Below are positions 56,772 through 64,000 of a stretch of 64,000 bases of DNA, one piece after another. The stretch comes from Prevotella sp. E13-27 (lineage in GTDB: Bacteria; Bacteroidota; Bacteroidia; Bacteroidales; Bacteroidaceae): NCBI RefSeq assembly GCF_023217965.1, contig NZ_JALPSC010000001.1, positions 2,108,001 through 2,172,000 on the forward strand, in the 5' to 3' direction. Below the pieces are notes generated by a model. The model worked only from the letters and a program-made list of their open reading frames with translations, ran no database searches and had not been told where the DNA came from. Each line of letters begins with the position of its first letter. Position 1 is the first letter of the stretch. The translations under genes and the position numbers were made by a program.

Positions 56772-59700
56772 ATGAAAAAAACTGGTATTTCCATTTTGGG
56801 AATCATGGCACTCTTCGTGGTGTCGCTGTCGGCTAATGCCGCAAACTATGTTCCAAAGATTATTACGGGTGTGGTGAAAGCCGATTCGTGGACGATGGGT
56901 AACAACAAGGAAGGCATCTATCAGCTTGAGGTCAAGGAAGACGGACAGCTGACTATGCTTGTTGACAAAGCTGACCCCTACATGGCGCCCCTCGGTGGTG
57001 CCGTCTATCAGGACGGAACCATGCACGGCATCCACTTCAAGGCCGAATGGGACCCCTATGAGCAGGCTCAGACCTACACCATCTACAATGTTGCTTACGA
57101 CATGCAGACCTGGAATCGTACAAAGGGACTGGCGCTAAGTAACATGTATGGTAACCTCATCTCGTCGTCAGGCATTACCCACGACCCTGTGACAGGTCTT
57201 AACTATGGCATCTTCTATAACTTCAATATGAACTATGAGGTCATCAACCTCAAGCTCGCTACCATCGACTTCATCAATACTGAGGCCTCTGGTGCTCCTA
57301 AGAAGAATATCATAGGCATCGTGGATACTCCTTTTGCTGCTATCGCAGCTGCTGAGAACGGCTTTCTCTATGGCGTTGGTCGCGATGGCTATCTCTATAT
57401 TATAGATAAGGTGTTGACTGATGAGGCCATTGAACTCGGCTCTACTACCGTGAACGTATTACCCATTGGCGACCTCGGCATTGAGGATATCTCTACCAAC
57501 CCAAGCTCAATGACCTTCGACCCACGCACCAAAAAGCTCTATTGGAGCTATGTGTCAACGAACAACAAGAGCTATCTCTATGAGATAAATTATAACATTG
57601 GTCAGGTGAAGGCTACCAAGCTAATGCAGATTCCTGACAATGCTTACCTTGTTAACATGTATATTGCTCCTATGGAGGCTGCCGACGATGCTCCTGCTGC
57701 AGTCAGCGACTTGCAGCTCTCTTTCGAAGGCGAGCAGACCACTGGCATCGTTGCGTTCACTATGCCTACAAAAACTTATTCTGGTGACGACCTCTCTGGC
57801 GAGCTGACATACTCTATCTATGTCGATGATTCCGTTCTCGTGGCTACCAGCACAGCACAGGCTGGCGCACAGGTGGCAAAGGTTGTAAGCGTGCCTTCTG
57901 AAGGTCGCATCGTTGAGGTGAAGGTGGTGGCAAAGAATGCTGCCGGCGAAGGCGCTGCCAAGACGGCAAAGCTCTATATCGGTCGCGACACACCGCTTGC
58001 TGTCACCAACCTGAAGCTGAACTATAACATGGACACTGAGTTCATGCGTCTCTCATGGGATGCTCCTGTAGAGGGCATCAATGGCAAGCCTCTTACACAG
58101 GCAAATCTCTCTTATGATGTCATACGCTACCCTGACAGCGTCGTCGTTGCACATGACCTGAAGCTCATCGGCTTCTCTGAGAAGATAGAGAAGACAGCCG
58201 ATCTGAAGAGCTATTTCTATGGTGTCGTTGCTGTCAATGGCAAGCATGTTGGCGATACTGCCGTATCTAACAAGGTTGTCGTTGGCCAGGCTCTTGTACC
58301 TCCATTCGACGAAGACTTCACGACACAGCAGGGCTTCGACCGCTTCACAGTTATCGATTCTGATAACGACGGCGTTAAGCCTAAGTACTCAGACTGGCAG
58401 AACATCTGGGTTCGCTATCACAAGGTATATACCTATACCGGCACTGTCGCTGATCATGCCATGATCTATTCCAAGAACGCCAGCAACGACTATCTGCTCA
58501 CACCTCCCCTCCAGCTTGAGAAAGGTGGCAGCTACGAGCTGAAGTTCACTGCCAGAAAGGGCTATAGTGGCGCGAAGTATGACCAGCGCATGCGTGTGCT
58601 CGTTGGTCTTGCAGGCGAAGATCTCGCTGACTATGAGGTAGTGAAGGATTCTTTCGATATCACCGATGTGAACCTTGAGGAGTTCATGGCCGACATCAAT
58701 ATCAAGGCCGACGGCATCTATCAGATTGCTTTCCACGCCATCAGTAAGGCTGAGTCTGGCGAGCTCTATCTCGATGAGATTCACCTCGCATCATCACTTT
58801 CAAGTTCTGCTCCAAAGGTAGTAACAGACATCGTTGCAACTGCTGATGCTCAGGGCTATCTGAAGGCAACGGTTAAGTTCACTGCTCCTACTGAGACCCT
58901 ACATGGTGATCCTCTTACAGCCATTAGCCGCATCGTTGTCATCGATACAGACGACATCGTTTGTGGTCGTATAGACAATCCTACTCCTGGTCAGGAGTGC
59001 ACCATCTTAGCGGAGAACATGAAGAACGGCATAAACACATATTATGTTGTGGCTTACGCGGGCGACGATGCAGGTGCAAAGGCTCCGTTCTCTCTCTTCA
59101 TTGGTCAGGACTACCCCACAGAGCCTACTGAGGTGGCTCTCACCGACAATGGTACAGAGGCTGTGCTCACATGGAAGGCGCCTGAAAAGGGCTACAATGG
59201 TTTGGTACTCAATCCTGAGCTCCTCACCTATAACCTCTACACCATCTCTGCCGATGGCTATCCTACACTGGTGAAGAAGAATATCAAGTCACCTTATAAC
59301 ACTGGCGTGAAGACAGCTGAGGGAGACCAGCAACTGCTCTACTATGCTATCGACGCACAGAACACAGCTGGCCTTAGCGAGCTTGTTCCTACTAACAGCC
59401 TCGTTATTGGTGAACCTTACACCTTGCCTTATGTTGACCACTTCGACAAGACCAACCAGAAGTTCGTATGGCTTGAGGGCGACTATCCCGACTGGAACAT
59501 GGGCTTGGCAAAGCTCTCCGACGATGACTTCAGTCAGGATTATGCTATGGCCTTTGAGCCTAACCGTGCCGACTATGGCTTCTATAACCTTGGTAAGATG
59601 ACTCTCGCAGGTGTTGAGAAACCTGTCCTCGCTTTCCGTTACCTGGCTCAGAAAGCCAATGACATAGCTACTCTCGGCGTTGCTGTAGAGAGCAATCAGG

Positions 59701-60047
59701 ACAGCAAGGCAAAGGTTGTTGCTCAGATTGATTTCCAGAACGAGACTTCTACCACTTGGAAGAAAGTGAAGGTCGATCTCAGTGAGTTCAAGTCTTCCGA
59801 CTATATCATCGTGAAGTTTGCCATGGTCAGCAAGATGGATGCTGCTGAGAAGTTCGTCATCTGTTTCGATGACCTGTACATCTGCGAGGAAGAGATGCTT
59901 CTCGGCATCGACGACACCTTCGCATCAAGTGTCCAGAATGCTCGTCAGCGTGGTGTATATCGTCTCGATGGTACTCGTGTCGATGATACTCAGAAGCTCC
60001 AGAAGGGCATCTACATCATCGATGGTCGCAAGACTGTGGTGAAGTAA
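56772..60047 (+). CDS. Large secreted FN3/cleaved-adhesin-type protein
   Basis: A 1091-residue surface protein, likely adhesive, no enzyme motif. Signal peptide (ends SANAANY), then an N-terminal propeller-like region (about 40-300, YGVGRDGYLYIID), FN3 domains (about 310-500), a first cleaved-adhesin/jelly-roll domain (about 510-680, PPFDEDFTTQQGFDRF and GELYLDEIHL), more FN3 domains (about 685-880) and a second jelly-roll (about 885-1045, LPYVDHFDKTNQKF and ICFDDLYI). The tail (VYRLDGTRVDD, ending DGRKTVVK) is T9SS-like. Gingipain-type adhesin domains have this form. It ends 155 nt from the clpB stop at a long repeat hairpin. Confidence 0.82.
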   Translation: MKKTGISILGIMALFVVSLSANAANYVPKIITGVVKADSWTMGNNKEGIYQLEVKEDGQLTMLVDKADPYMAPLGGAVYQDGTMHGIHFKAEWDPYEQAQTYTIYNVAYDMQTWNRTKGLALSNMYGNLISSSGITHDPVTGLNYGIFYNFNMNYEVINLKLATIDFINTEASGAPKKNIIGIVDTPFAAIAAAENGFLYGVGRDGYLYIIDKVLTDEAIELGSTTVNVLPIGDLGIEDISTNPSSMTFDPRTKKLYWSYVSTNNKSYLYEINYNIGQVKATKLMQIPDNAYLVNMYIAPMEAADDAPAAVSDLQLSFEGEQTTGIVAFTMPTKTYSGDDLSGELTYSIYVDDSVLVATSTAQAGAQVAKVVSVPSEGRIVEVKVVAKNAAGEGAAKTAKLYIGRDTPLAVTNLKLNYNMDTEFMRLSWDAPVEGINGKPLTQANLSYDVIRYPDSVVVAHDLKLIGFSEKIEKTADLKSYFYGVVAVNGKHVGDTAVSNKVVVGQALVPPFDEDFTTQQGFDRFTVIDSDNDGVKPKYSDWQNIWVRYHKVYTYTGTVADHAMIYSKNASNDYLLTPPLQLEKGGSYELKFTARKGYSGAKYDQRMRVLVGLAGEDLADYEVVKDSFDITDVNLEEFMADINIKADGIYQIAFHAISKAESGELYLDEIHLASSLSSSAPKVVTDIVATADAQGYLKATVKFTAPTETLHGDPLTAISRIVVIDTDDIVCGRIDNPTPGQECTILAENMKNGINTYYVVAYAGDDAGAKAPFSLFIGQDYPTEPTEVALTDNGTEAVLTWKAPEKGYNGLVLNPELLTYNLYTISADGYPTLVKKNIKSPYNTGVKTAEGDQQLLYYAIDAQNTAGLSELVPTNSLVIGEPYTLPYVDHFDKTNQKFVWLEGDYPDWNMGLAKLSDDDFSQDYAMAFEPNRADYGFYNLGKMTLAGVEKPVLAFRYLAQKANDIATLGVAVESNQDSKAKVVAQIDFQNETSTTWKKVKVDLSEFKSSDYIIVKFAMVSKMDAAEKFVICFDDLYICEEEMLLGIDDTFASSVQNARQRGVYRLDGTRVDDTQKLQKGIYIIDGRKTVVK

Positions 60048-60051
60048 GAAG

Positions 60052-60197
60052 TTAGAGGTAAGAGGTAAGAAGTAAGAGGTGAGAGGTAAGAGGTAAGAGG
60101 TGAGAGAAATGCTGGTAAATCCAGAAATCTCTCAAAGAAAGATAGCATGCAAACTATCCTCTCACCTCTTACTTCTTACCTCTCACCTCTTACCTCT
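60052..60197. repeat. Long inverted repeat of heptamers between convergent genes
   Basis: Arms 60068-60106 and 60159-60197 are inverted at 37 of 39 positions. Both arms are made of 7-nt steps of an AGAGGTA/AGAGGTG theme, and the left arm continues as direct heptamers to 60052. The 52-nt loop is ordinary sequence. It probably ends both the FN3 protein and clpB transcripts, since their stops are at 60047 and 60203. Confidence 0.85.
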
Positions 60198-60202
60198 ATT
60201 AT

Positions 60203-62710
60203 TTAGTTTCTGAACACTAGTCCGTCGCCAAATTCATCTATGATAATCGGTTTGTCGCGGTCTATCTGTCCGGCAAGCAGTTTCTTTGACAGGTCGTTGA
60301 GCACATACTGCTGTATGGCGCGTTTCACAGGACGAGCACCGAACTCTGGGTCGTAGCCTTCCTTCGCCAGCCATTTAACGGCATGCTCCGTAGCCTCCAG
60401 ACGGAAGCCCTGTGGCTCAAGCATCTGCTTTACTCTGTTAAGCTGCAGGTTCACCACCTGTGCTATCTCCTCCTGTGACAGCTGCTGGAAGGTGATAATC
60501 TCGTCTATGCGGTTCAAGAACTCAGGGCGCATTGTCATACGTAGTTGTTCACGAGTGGCGTTCGACGTCATAATGATTATCGTGTTCTTAAAGTCTGCCG
60601 TGCGTCCCTTGTTGTCCGTCAGTCGGCCATCGTCAAGCACCTGCAGCAATATGTTGAACACATCGGCATGCGCCTTCTCTATCTCGTCGAAGAGTATCAC
60701 AGAGTATGGCTTGCGTCTCACCGCCTCTGTCAGCTGTCCGCCTTCGTCGTAGCCCACATATCCCGGAGGTGCACCTATCAGTCGGCTCACGGTATGTTTC
60801 TCCTGATACTCCGACATGTCTATGCGGGTCATCATCGTCTCGTCGTTGAACAGATATTCTGCCAGTGCCTTCGCCAGCTCAGTCTTACCCACACCTGTCG
60901 TGCCGAGGAAGATAAATGATGCTATTGGTCGCTTCGGGTCTTGCAGTCCGGCACGTGAACGGCGTACTGCATCGCTGACAGCTGTTATCGCTTCGTTCTG
61001 ACCTATAACTCTCTTGTGGAGCTCGTCCTCCAGATGGAGCAGTTTCTCGCGTTCGCTCTGCATCATTCGTGTTACAGGTATTCCAGTCCAGCGGCTCACC
61101 ACCTCGGCAATATCGTCGGCAGTCACCTCCTCGCGCACCAACGAGTTGCCTCCCTGTGCTGATGCGAGCTGAGCCTGAATGTGTCTGATGTTGTCCTCCA
61201 GTGTCTTCAGTTTCGAGTAGCGTATCTCGGCCACCTTACCATAGTCGCCCTCGCGCTCGGCACGTTCTGCCTCGAACTTCAACTGCTCCATCTGCTGCTT
61301 GTCCTGCTGAATCTGATTCACCAGTTGTCGCTCTCCTTCCCACTTTGCACGGAACTGCGTCTCCTGCTCCTTCAGTTCAGCGATGTCCTTGTCGAGTTGG
61401 GCAATCTTCGGCTCGTCGCCTTCGCGCTTGATGGCCTCCCTCTCAATCTCAAGCTGAGCCAGTCGGCGCGTAATCTCATCAAGTTCTTCTGGTACCGAGT
61501 CGCGCTCCATGCGAAGTTTTGCTGCAGCCTCGTCCATCAAGTCTATGGCTTTGTCAGGTAGGAATCGCTCTGAGATATATCGCTCTGACAGTTGTACGGC
61601 AGCTATGCAGGCATCATCCTGGATGCGCACCTTATGGTGGTTCTCGTAGCGCTCTTTCAGTCCGCGGAGTATTGAGATGGCACTCAGCTCGTCGGGCTCA
61701 TCAACCATCACTGTCTGGAAGCGGCGCTCCAGAGCCTTGTCCTTCTCGAAATACTTCTGATACTCGTTGAGCGTCGTTGCACCTATGGCTCTCAGCTCAC
61801 CACGTGCCAGTGCAGGCTTCAAGATGTTTGCTGCGTCCATGGCGCCCTCTCCGCCGCCAGCACCCACTAGAGTGTGTATCTCATCAATGAAGAGGATTAT
61901 GCGCCCATCAGCTTGTGTTACCTCGTTGATGACACTCTTCAGACGCTCCTCGAACTCGCCCTTGTACTTCGCGCCAGCCACCAGCGCACCCATGTCGAGT
62001 GAGTAGAGCTGTTTGTCTTTCAGGTTCTCTGGCACGTCGCCGCGCACTATTCGTCCTGCCAGACCTTCTACTATGGCTGTCTTACCTGTACCTGGCTCAC
62101 CTATAAGTATTGGATTGTTCTTCGTGCGTCGGCTCAGTATCTGCAACACGCGGCGTATCTCGTCATCGCGTCCTATGACAGGGTCGAGCTTTCCCTGACG
62201 AGCAAGGTCAACGAGGTTCTTTGCATATTTCTCCAACGACTGATAGTTGTCATCGGCACTCTGCGACTGCACCTTCTGTCCGCGACGCAGCTCCAGTATA
62301 GCCTGACGCATGTCCTTCTCTGTGGCACCGGCATCTTTCAGTATGCGGCTTACGGTGCTGTTTACCATGAGAAGAGCCAACATAATAGGCTCACACGATA
62401 CGTACTCGTCGTTCATCTCCTTTGCCGTGTCCTCTGCCTTCTGCAGCACCTTGTTAGCATCGTTGCTCAGGTAGGGCTGTCCGCCCTCCACGCGAGCCAG
62501 ATGCATCATCTCCTGTTGGCAGAGCATCTCTATCTGCTGCGTGTTCATGCCAAGCTTCTGGAAGATGAATGTCGTTACGTCCTTTGCTTTGTCCATGAGG
62601 CCCACCAACAGGTGTACAGGCTCTATTGTCTGTTGCCCGTTGCGCTGTGCCGTCTGCACTGCAGCCTGCACCGCCTCTTGTGCTTTGATTGTAAATTTCT
62701 CGAGTGTCAT
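60203..62710 (-). CDS. clpB: ClpB disaggregase
   Basis: Hsp100 ATPase that pulls proteins out of aggregates together with DnaK. The 835-residue protein has the Clp N-domain, first AAA+ with Walker [10 protein letters not shown] and Walker [13 protein letters not shown], a ClpB-type coiled-coil middle domain (about 400-525) and second AAA+ with [16 protein letters not shown] and [12 protein letters not shown]. The start ATG at 62710 is chosen since AGGAGA lies 5 nt before it; an in-frame Met further up is weaker. No standard -7 element was found upstream, but a pair of 21-nt-spaced repeats is present. Confidence 0.96.
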   Translation of the reverse strand: MTLEKFTIKAQEAVQAAVQTAQRNGQQTIEPVHLLVGLMDKAKDVTTFIFQKLGMNTQQIEMLCQQEMMHLARVEGGQPYLSNDANKVLQKAEDTAKEMNDEYVSCEPIMLALLMVNSTVSRILKDAGATEKDMRQAILELRRGQKVQSQSADDNYQSLEKYAKNLVDLARQGKLDPVIGRDDEIRRVLQILSRRTKNNPILIGEPGTGKTAIVEGLAGRIVRGDVPENLKDKQLYSLDMGALVAGAKYKGEFEERLKSVINEVTQADGRIILFIDEIHTLVGAGGGEGAMDAANILKPALARGELRAIGATTLNEYQKYFEKDKALERRFQTVMVDEPDELSAISILRGLKERYENHHKVRIQDDACIAAVQLSERYISERFLPDKAIDLMDEAAAKLRMERDSVPEELDEITRRLAQLEIEREAIKREGDEPKIAQLDKDIAELKEQETQFRAKWEGERQLVNQIQQDKQQMEQLKFEAERAEREGDYGKVAEIRYSKLKTLEDNIRHIQAQLASAQGGNSLVREEVTADDIAEVVSRWTGIPVTRMMQSEREKLLHLEDELHKRVIGQNEAITAVSDAVRRSRAGLQDPKRPIASFIFLGTTGVGKTELAKALAEYLFNDETMMTRIDMSEYQEKHTVSRLIGAPPGYVGYDEGGQLTEAVRRKPYSVILFDEIEKAHADVFNILLQVLDDGRLTDNKGRTADFKNTIIIMTSNATREQLRMTMRPEFLNRIDEIITFQQLSQEEIAQVVNLQLNRVKQMLEPQGFRLEATEHAVKWLAKEGYDPEFGARPVKRAIQQYVLNDLSKKLLAGQIDRDKPIIIDEFGDGLVFRN

Positions 62711-62781
62711 AATAGTCTCCTTTCTTTTATTTTCATTTCTGCCTATCATCACTCAAATAGCGTGCCCATCTCTTCTCTGCT

Positions 62782-62813
62782 GACAAAATGGCGCTGCTTG
62801 CCGACAAAATGGC
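62782..62813 (-). promoter_or_regulatory. Candidate clpB operator: two 11-nt direct repeats 21 nt apart
   Basis: GACAAAATGGC starts at 62782 and 62803 on the plus strand. The second copy is flanked by TGCC and ends GGCA, so it is a short palindrome. The exact two-turn spacing and the place 72-104 nt before the clpB start fit a heat-shock regulator site. Confidence 0.45.
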
Positions 62814-62836
62814 ATTTTTGCTTCGGCATAAAAAGA

Positions 62837-62868
62837 GTGGCGACCGTTCCTCACGGAGCAGTCGCCAC
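62837..62868 (-). terminator. Hairpin with 8-bp stem, T-rich on the minus strand
   Basis: GTGGCGAC (62837-62844) pairs with GTCGCCAC (62861-62868). On the minus strand the stem is followed by TCTTTTT, so it can stop transcription going toward clpB. The loop contains TCCTCACGGA. Confidence 0.55.
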
Positions 62869-62887
62869 ATATAATAATTCTTTTTTA

Positions 62888-62923
62888 TTGTGGCCTGCAG
62901 TCCTCACGGATTCATGGCCACAA
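62888..62923. repeat. Second hairpin with the same loop motif
   Basis: TTGTGGCC (62888-62895) pairs with GGCCACAA (62916-62923). The loop carries TCCTCACGGA, as in the hairpin before, 53 nt apart. Confidence 0.55.
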
Positions 62924-63025
62924 CCTACTAAATAAATAATACTGATTTCTTAGTCTTTAGTGCTAGGAAAGCCCCCAAATGTTCAAACATAAAAAGAGCG
63001 TAAGACTGCGTATGTCCTACATCTT

Positions 63026-63184
63026 TTGACTGCGGTCCTAGGAAAACCGATGAAGGAAAGATATAGTGATACAACAACCCCACGCTATCGCGTAGGATAA
63101 GTACACTATGTTCATCTTGTCCTTCGATTGAAATTTCCTAGGTTTCAGTCAACAAGAACGAGCATAACGCTTATCGTCTTTTTT
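63026..63184 (+). ncRNA. Candidate rod-shaped structured RNA with terminator
   Basis: Nested pairing is seen: TTGACTG/CAGTCAA (63026-63032, 63146-63152), CCTAGGAAA/TTTCCTAGG (63037-63045, 63134-63142), GAAGGA/TCCTTC (63052-63057, 63120-63125), ATAGTG/CACTAT (63063-63068, 63104-63109) and ACGC/GCGT (63082-63085, 63090-63093). A weak hairpin and six T at 63179-63184 follow, pointing to the plus strand. The rod shape with internal loops recalls 6S RNA, but no known family was matched with certainty; the 5' end may lie near 62945. Confidence 0.45.
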
Positions 63185-63391
63185 CCAGCGAAAATTTTGG
63201 AGTCCCTGTGCATTACTGCAAGTCCCTCGTTTGGGCGCTTTTATGAAAACTCCGCTGCAAATGTACACAATATAATTGTATTCTCCTAAATTTTAGCCAA
63301 AAAATGAAGTAGAATAATTATTTTTTTGCAATTTAGGGTATGTTGAGCAAATGAGATACTTGCATTGAATTATATTGTTGTCCGCTGCAAA

Positions 63392-63546
63392 ATGTAGTTC
63401 TGTCTATCTTGTAATCCATTACTGGCAGTACTGCAATCCAATTTTGACTAAGCTGAAAACCAAACTCGTCGAGTTTGGTGACCAAAGTCGACGAGTTTGG
63501 TCACCAAAGTCGTCGACTTTGTAAAACAGTACAGTCAGAACTACAT
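63392..63546. repeat. Three 22-nt palindromic repeats framed by an 11-bp inverted repeat
   Basis: Units at 63460-63481, 63482-63503 and 63504-63525 are each palindromes around CGTCG or CGACG (unit 1: CCAAACTCG, T, CGAGTTTGG). The joints (TTTGGT, one base, ACCAAA) are also palindromes. Outside them ATGTAGTTCTG (63392-63402) has its exact reverse complement at 63536-63546. Confidence 0.8.
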
Positions 63547-63788
63547 TGCAACTTAGTTTTCGCTATGTTACAATTCAGTCTGGCTTATATTGCAATTGCG
63601 CCAGAACTGAAGCAAGGTTTTGTCGGAGTGTTGTGTTTGAAGATAGTTGTGCTTGATGGCTTCTCTGACGTGTAATTTGTTGTATGGACTATACAATGTG
63701 GATTAATGGATAATTTTGCGATAAATTCTTGTGGATATTAATACAAAACAGTATTTTTGTATCCTAAAACAAAAAATGGGTATATGGC

Positions 63789-64000
63789 ATGATTAAGAAG
63801 AGGGACGGATTCCAAGGCGAACGGATGGTGGTACTGCCACCGGCGCAGATTGAGGTTGAGCAACACGACGAGCTCTGCCAAAGCCTGTATATCACCGATA
63901 TAGGCTATTACCCCAAAGCCGAACACCACCAGCGCACACGCCAAAAAGCGATTGATGAGTATGTGCTGATATACTGCGTAGAAGGCGATGGCTGGTATGA
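63789..64000 (+). CDS. AraC-family transcriptional regulator, 3' end outside the window
   Basis: Only the first 70 residues are visible: MIKKRDGFQGERMVVLPPA, CQSLYITDIGYYPKAEHHQR and EYVLIYCVEGDGWY. This is the N-terminal cupin sensing domain of AraC-type regulators; YPKAxHHxxR and DEYVLIYCVEGxGWY are typical. The helix-turn-helix part would follow beyond the edge. Such genes often control a sugar-use operon next to them. The ATG at 63789 is the first in frame; an ATG at 63784 is out of frame. Confidence 0.75.
   Translation, partial: MIKKRDGFQGERMVVLPPAQIEVEQHDELCQSLYITDIGYYPKAEHHQRTRQKAIDEYVLIYCVEGDGWY

Larger units (their letters stand above)
62711..63788. other. Gene-free 1.1 kb region upstream of clpB and the AraC gene
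   Basis: It holds an operator-like direct repeat, two hairpins with a shared loop, a rod-shaped RNA candidate and a palindromic array (listed separately). Bases 63190-63390 and 63550-63785 show no recognised feature. The small open frames in it have no start signals or family likeness. Confidence 0.7.

Noticed and set aside
62501..62935. 144-codon plus-strand frame opposite the clpB start
   Set aside because: It is antisense to clpB and runs through two hairpins.
62944..63190. tmRNA, RNase P RNA or SRP RNA
   Set aside because: The conserved cores of these RNAs (tmRNA ends, GAGGAAAGTC of RNase P, GGAAGCAGC-type SRP loop) were not found.
63475..63675. 66-codon plus-strand frame after the palindromic array
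   Set aside because: It starts inside the repeat array, has no ribosome-binding site and no recognisable sequence.

Overview
The window looks like chromosome from a Bacteroidales bacterium of the Prevotella/Segatella type. The reasons are promoters of the Bacteroidetes form (TTTG, about 19-20 nt, TAnnTTTG), a BspA-type leucine-rich-repeat protein, BACON and T9SS-like secreted proteins, a Bacteroidetes gene order zapB-like/zapA/rny, and moderate GC. No rRNA, tRNA, CRISPR array, prophage or insertion sequence was seen.

Layout. 1-8.1 kb: a secreted pectin methylesterase (5' end outside the window) with a GH43 arabinanase, then an operon of a BspA-like protein carrying a dockerin-like module and a neighbour carrying a cohesin-like module plus InlB-type repeats. 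8.2-19.7 kb: an AAA+/STAND-type ATPase with a 39-nt palindrome over its promoter, a gene-free 0.7 kb stretch rich in symmetric repeats, recA, an operon of BACON lipoprotein / carboxyspermidine dehydrogenase / L,D-transpeptidase, a MINPP-like phosphatase, and thrS. 19.9-24.1 kb: a TPR histidine kinase and mntP lie between thrS and infC-rpmI-rplT. 24.1-31.2 kb: a HAD hydrolase, a Wzc-like tyrosine kinase with a Tyr/Gly tail, rfbA, an unknown protein, and the zapB-like/zapA/rny group. 31.3-47.7 kb: a second pectin region with PL1 pectate lyase, a 1629-residue GH28-GH105-(alpha/alpha) fusion, a clan-A glycosidase with lectin-like modules and a PL11 rhamnogalacturonan lyase; between them lie a MITE-like element, a YjjG-type HAD and a truncated TrpF-like protein. 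47.8-55.3 kb: an outer-membrane barrel and a probable five-gene operon (RlmL-like methyltransferase, DPP IV, purD, membrane protein, YqaA). 55.4-64 kb: a hybrid PAS kinase, a large secreted FN3 protein, clpB, a 1.1 kb gene-free stretch with an operator-like repeat, hairpins, a rod-shaped RNA candidate and a palindromic array, then the start of an AraC-type regulator.

Function. The pectin genes form a plausible route without SusC/SusD in the window: esterase and lyases (PL1, PL11) carry a shared C-terminal T9SS-like tail and probably work at the cell surface, while the GH28-GH105 fusion and GH43 lack it and probably finish oligosaccharides in the periplasm.

Most unusual features: (a) several intergenic tandem arrays with 21-22-nt period whose units are small palindromes, at 9682-9765, 38969-39034, 55191-55278 and 63460-63525, two or three of them related in sequence; (b) the five-strand TrpF remnant at 39875-40246; (c) the trimodular pectinase; (d) the adjacent dockerin-like/cohesin-like pair. 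All functional statements are from reading the sequence; no database search was possible.
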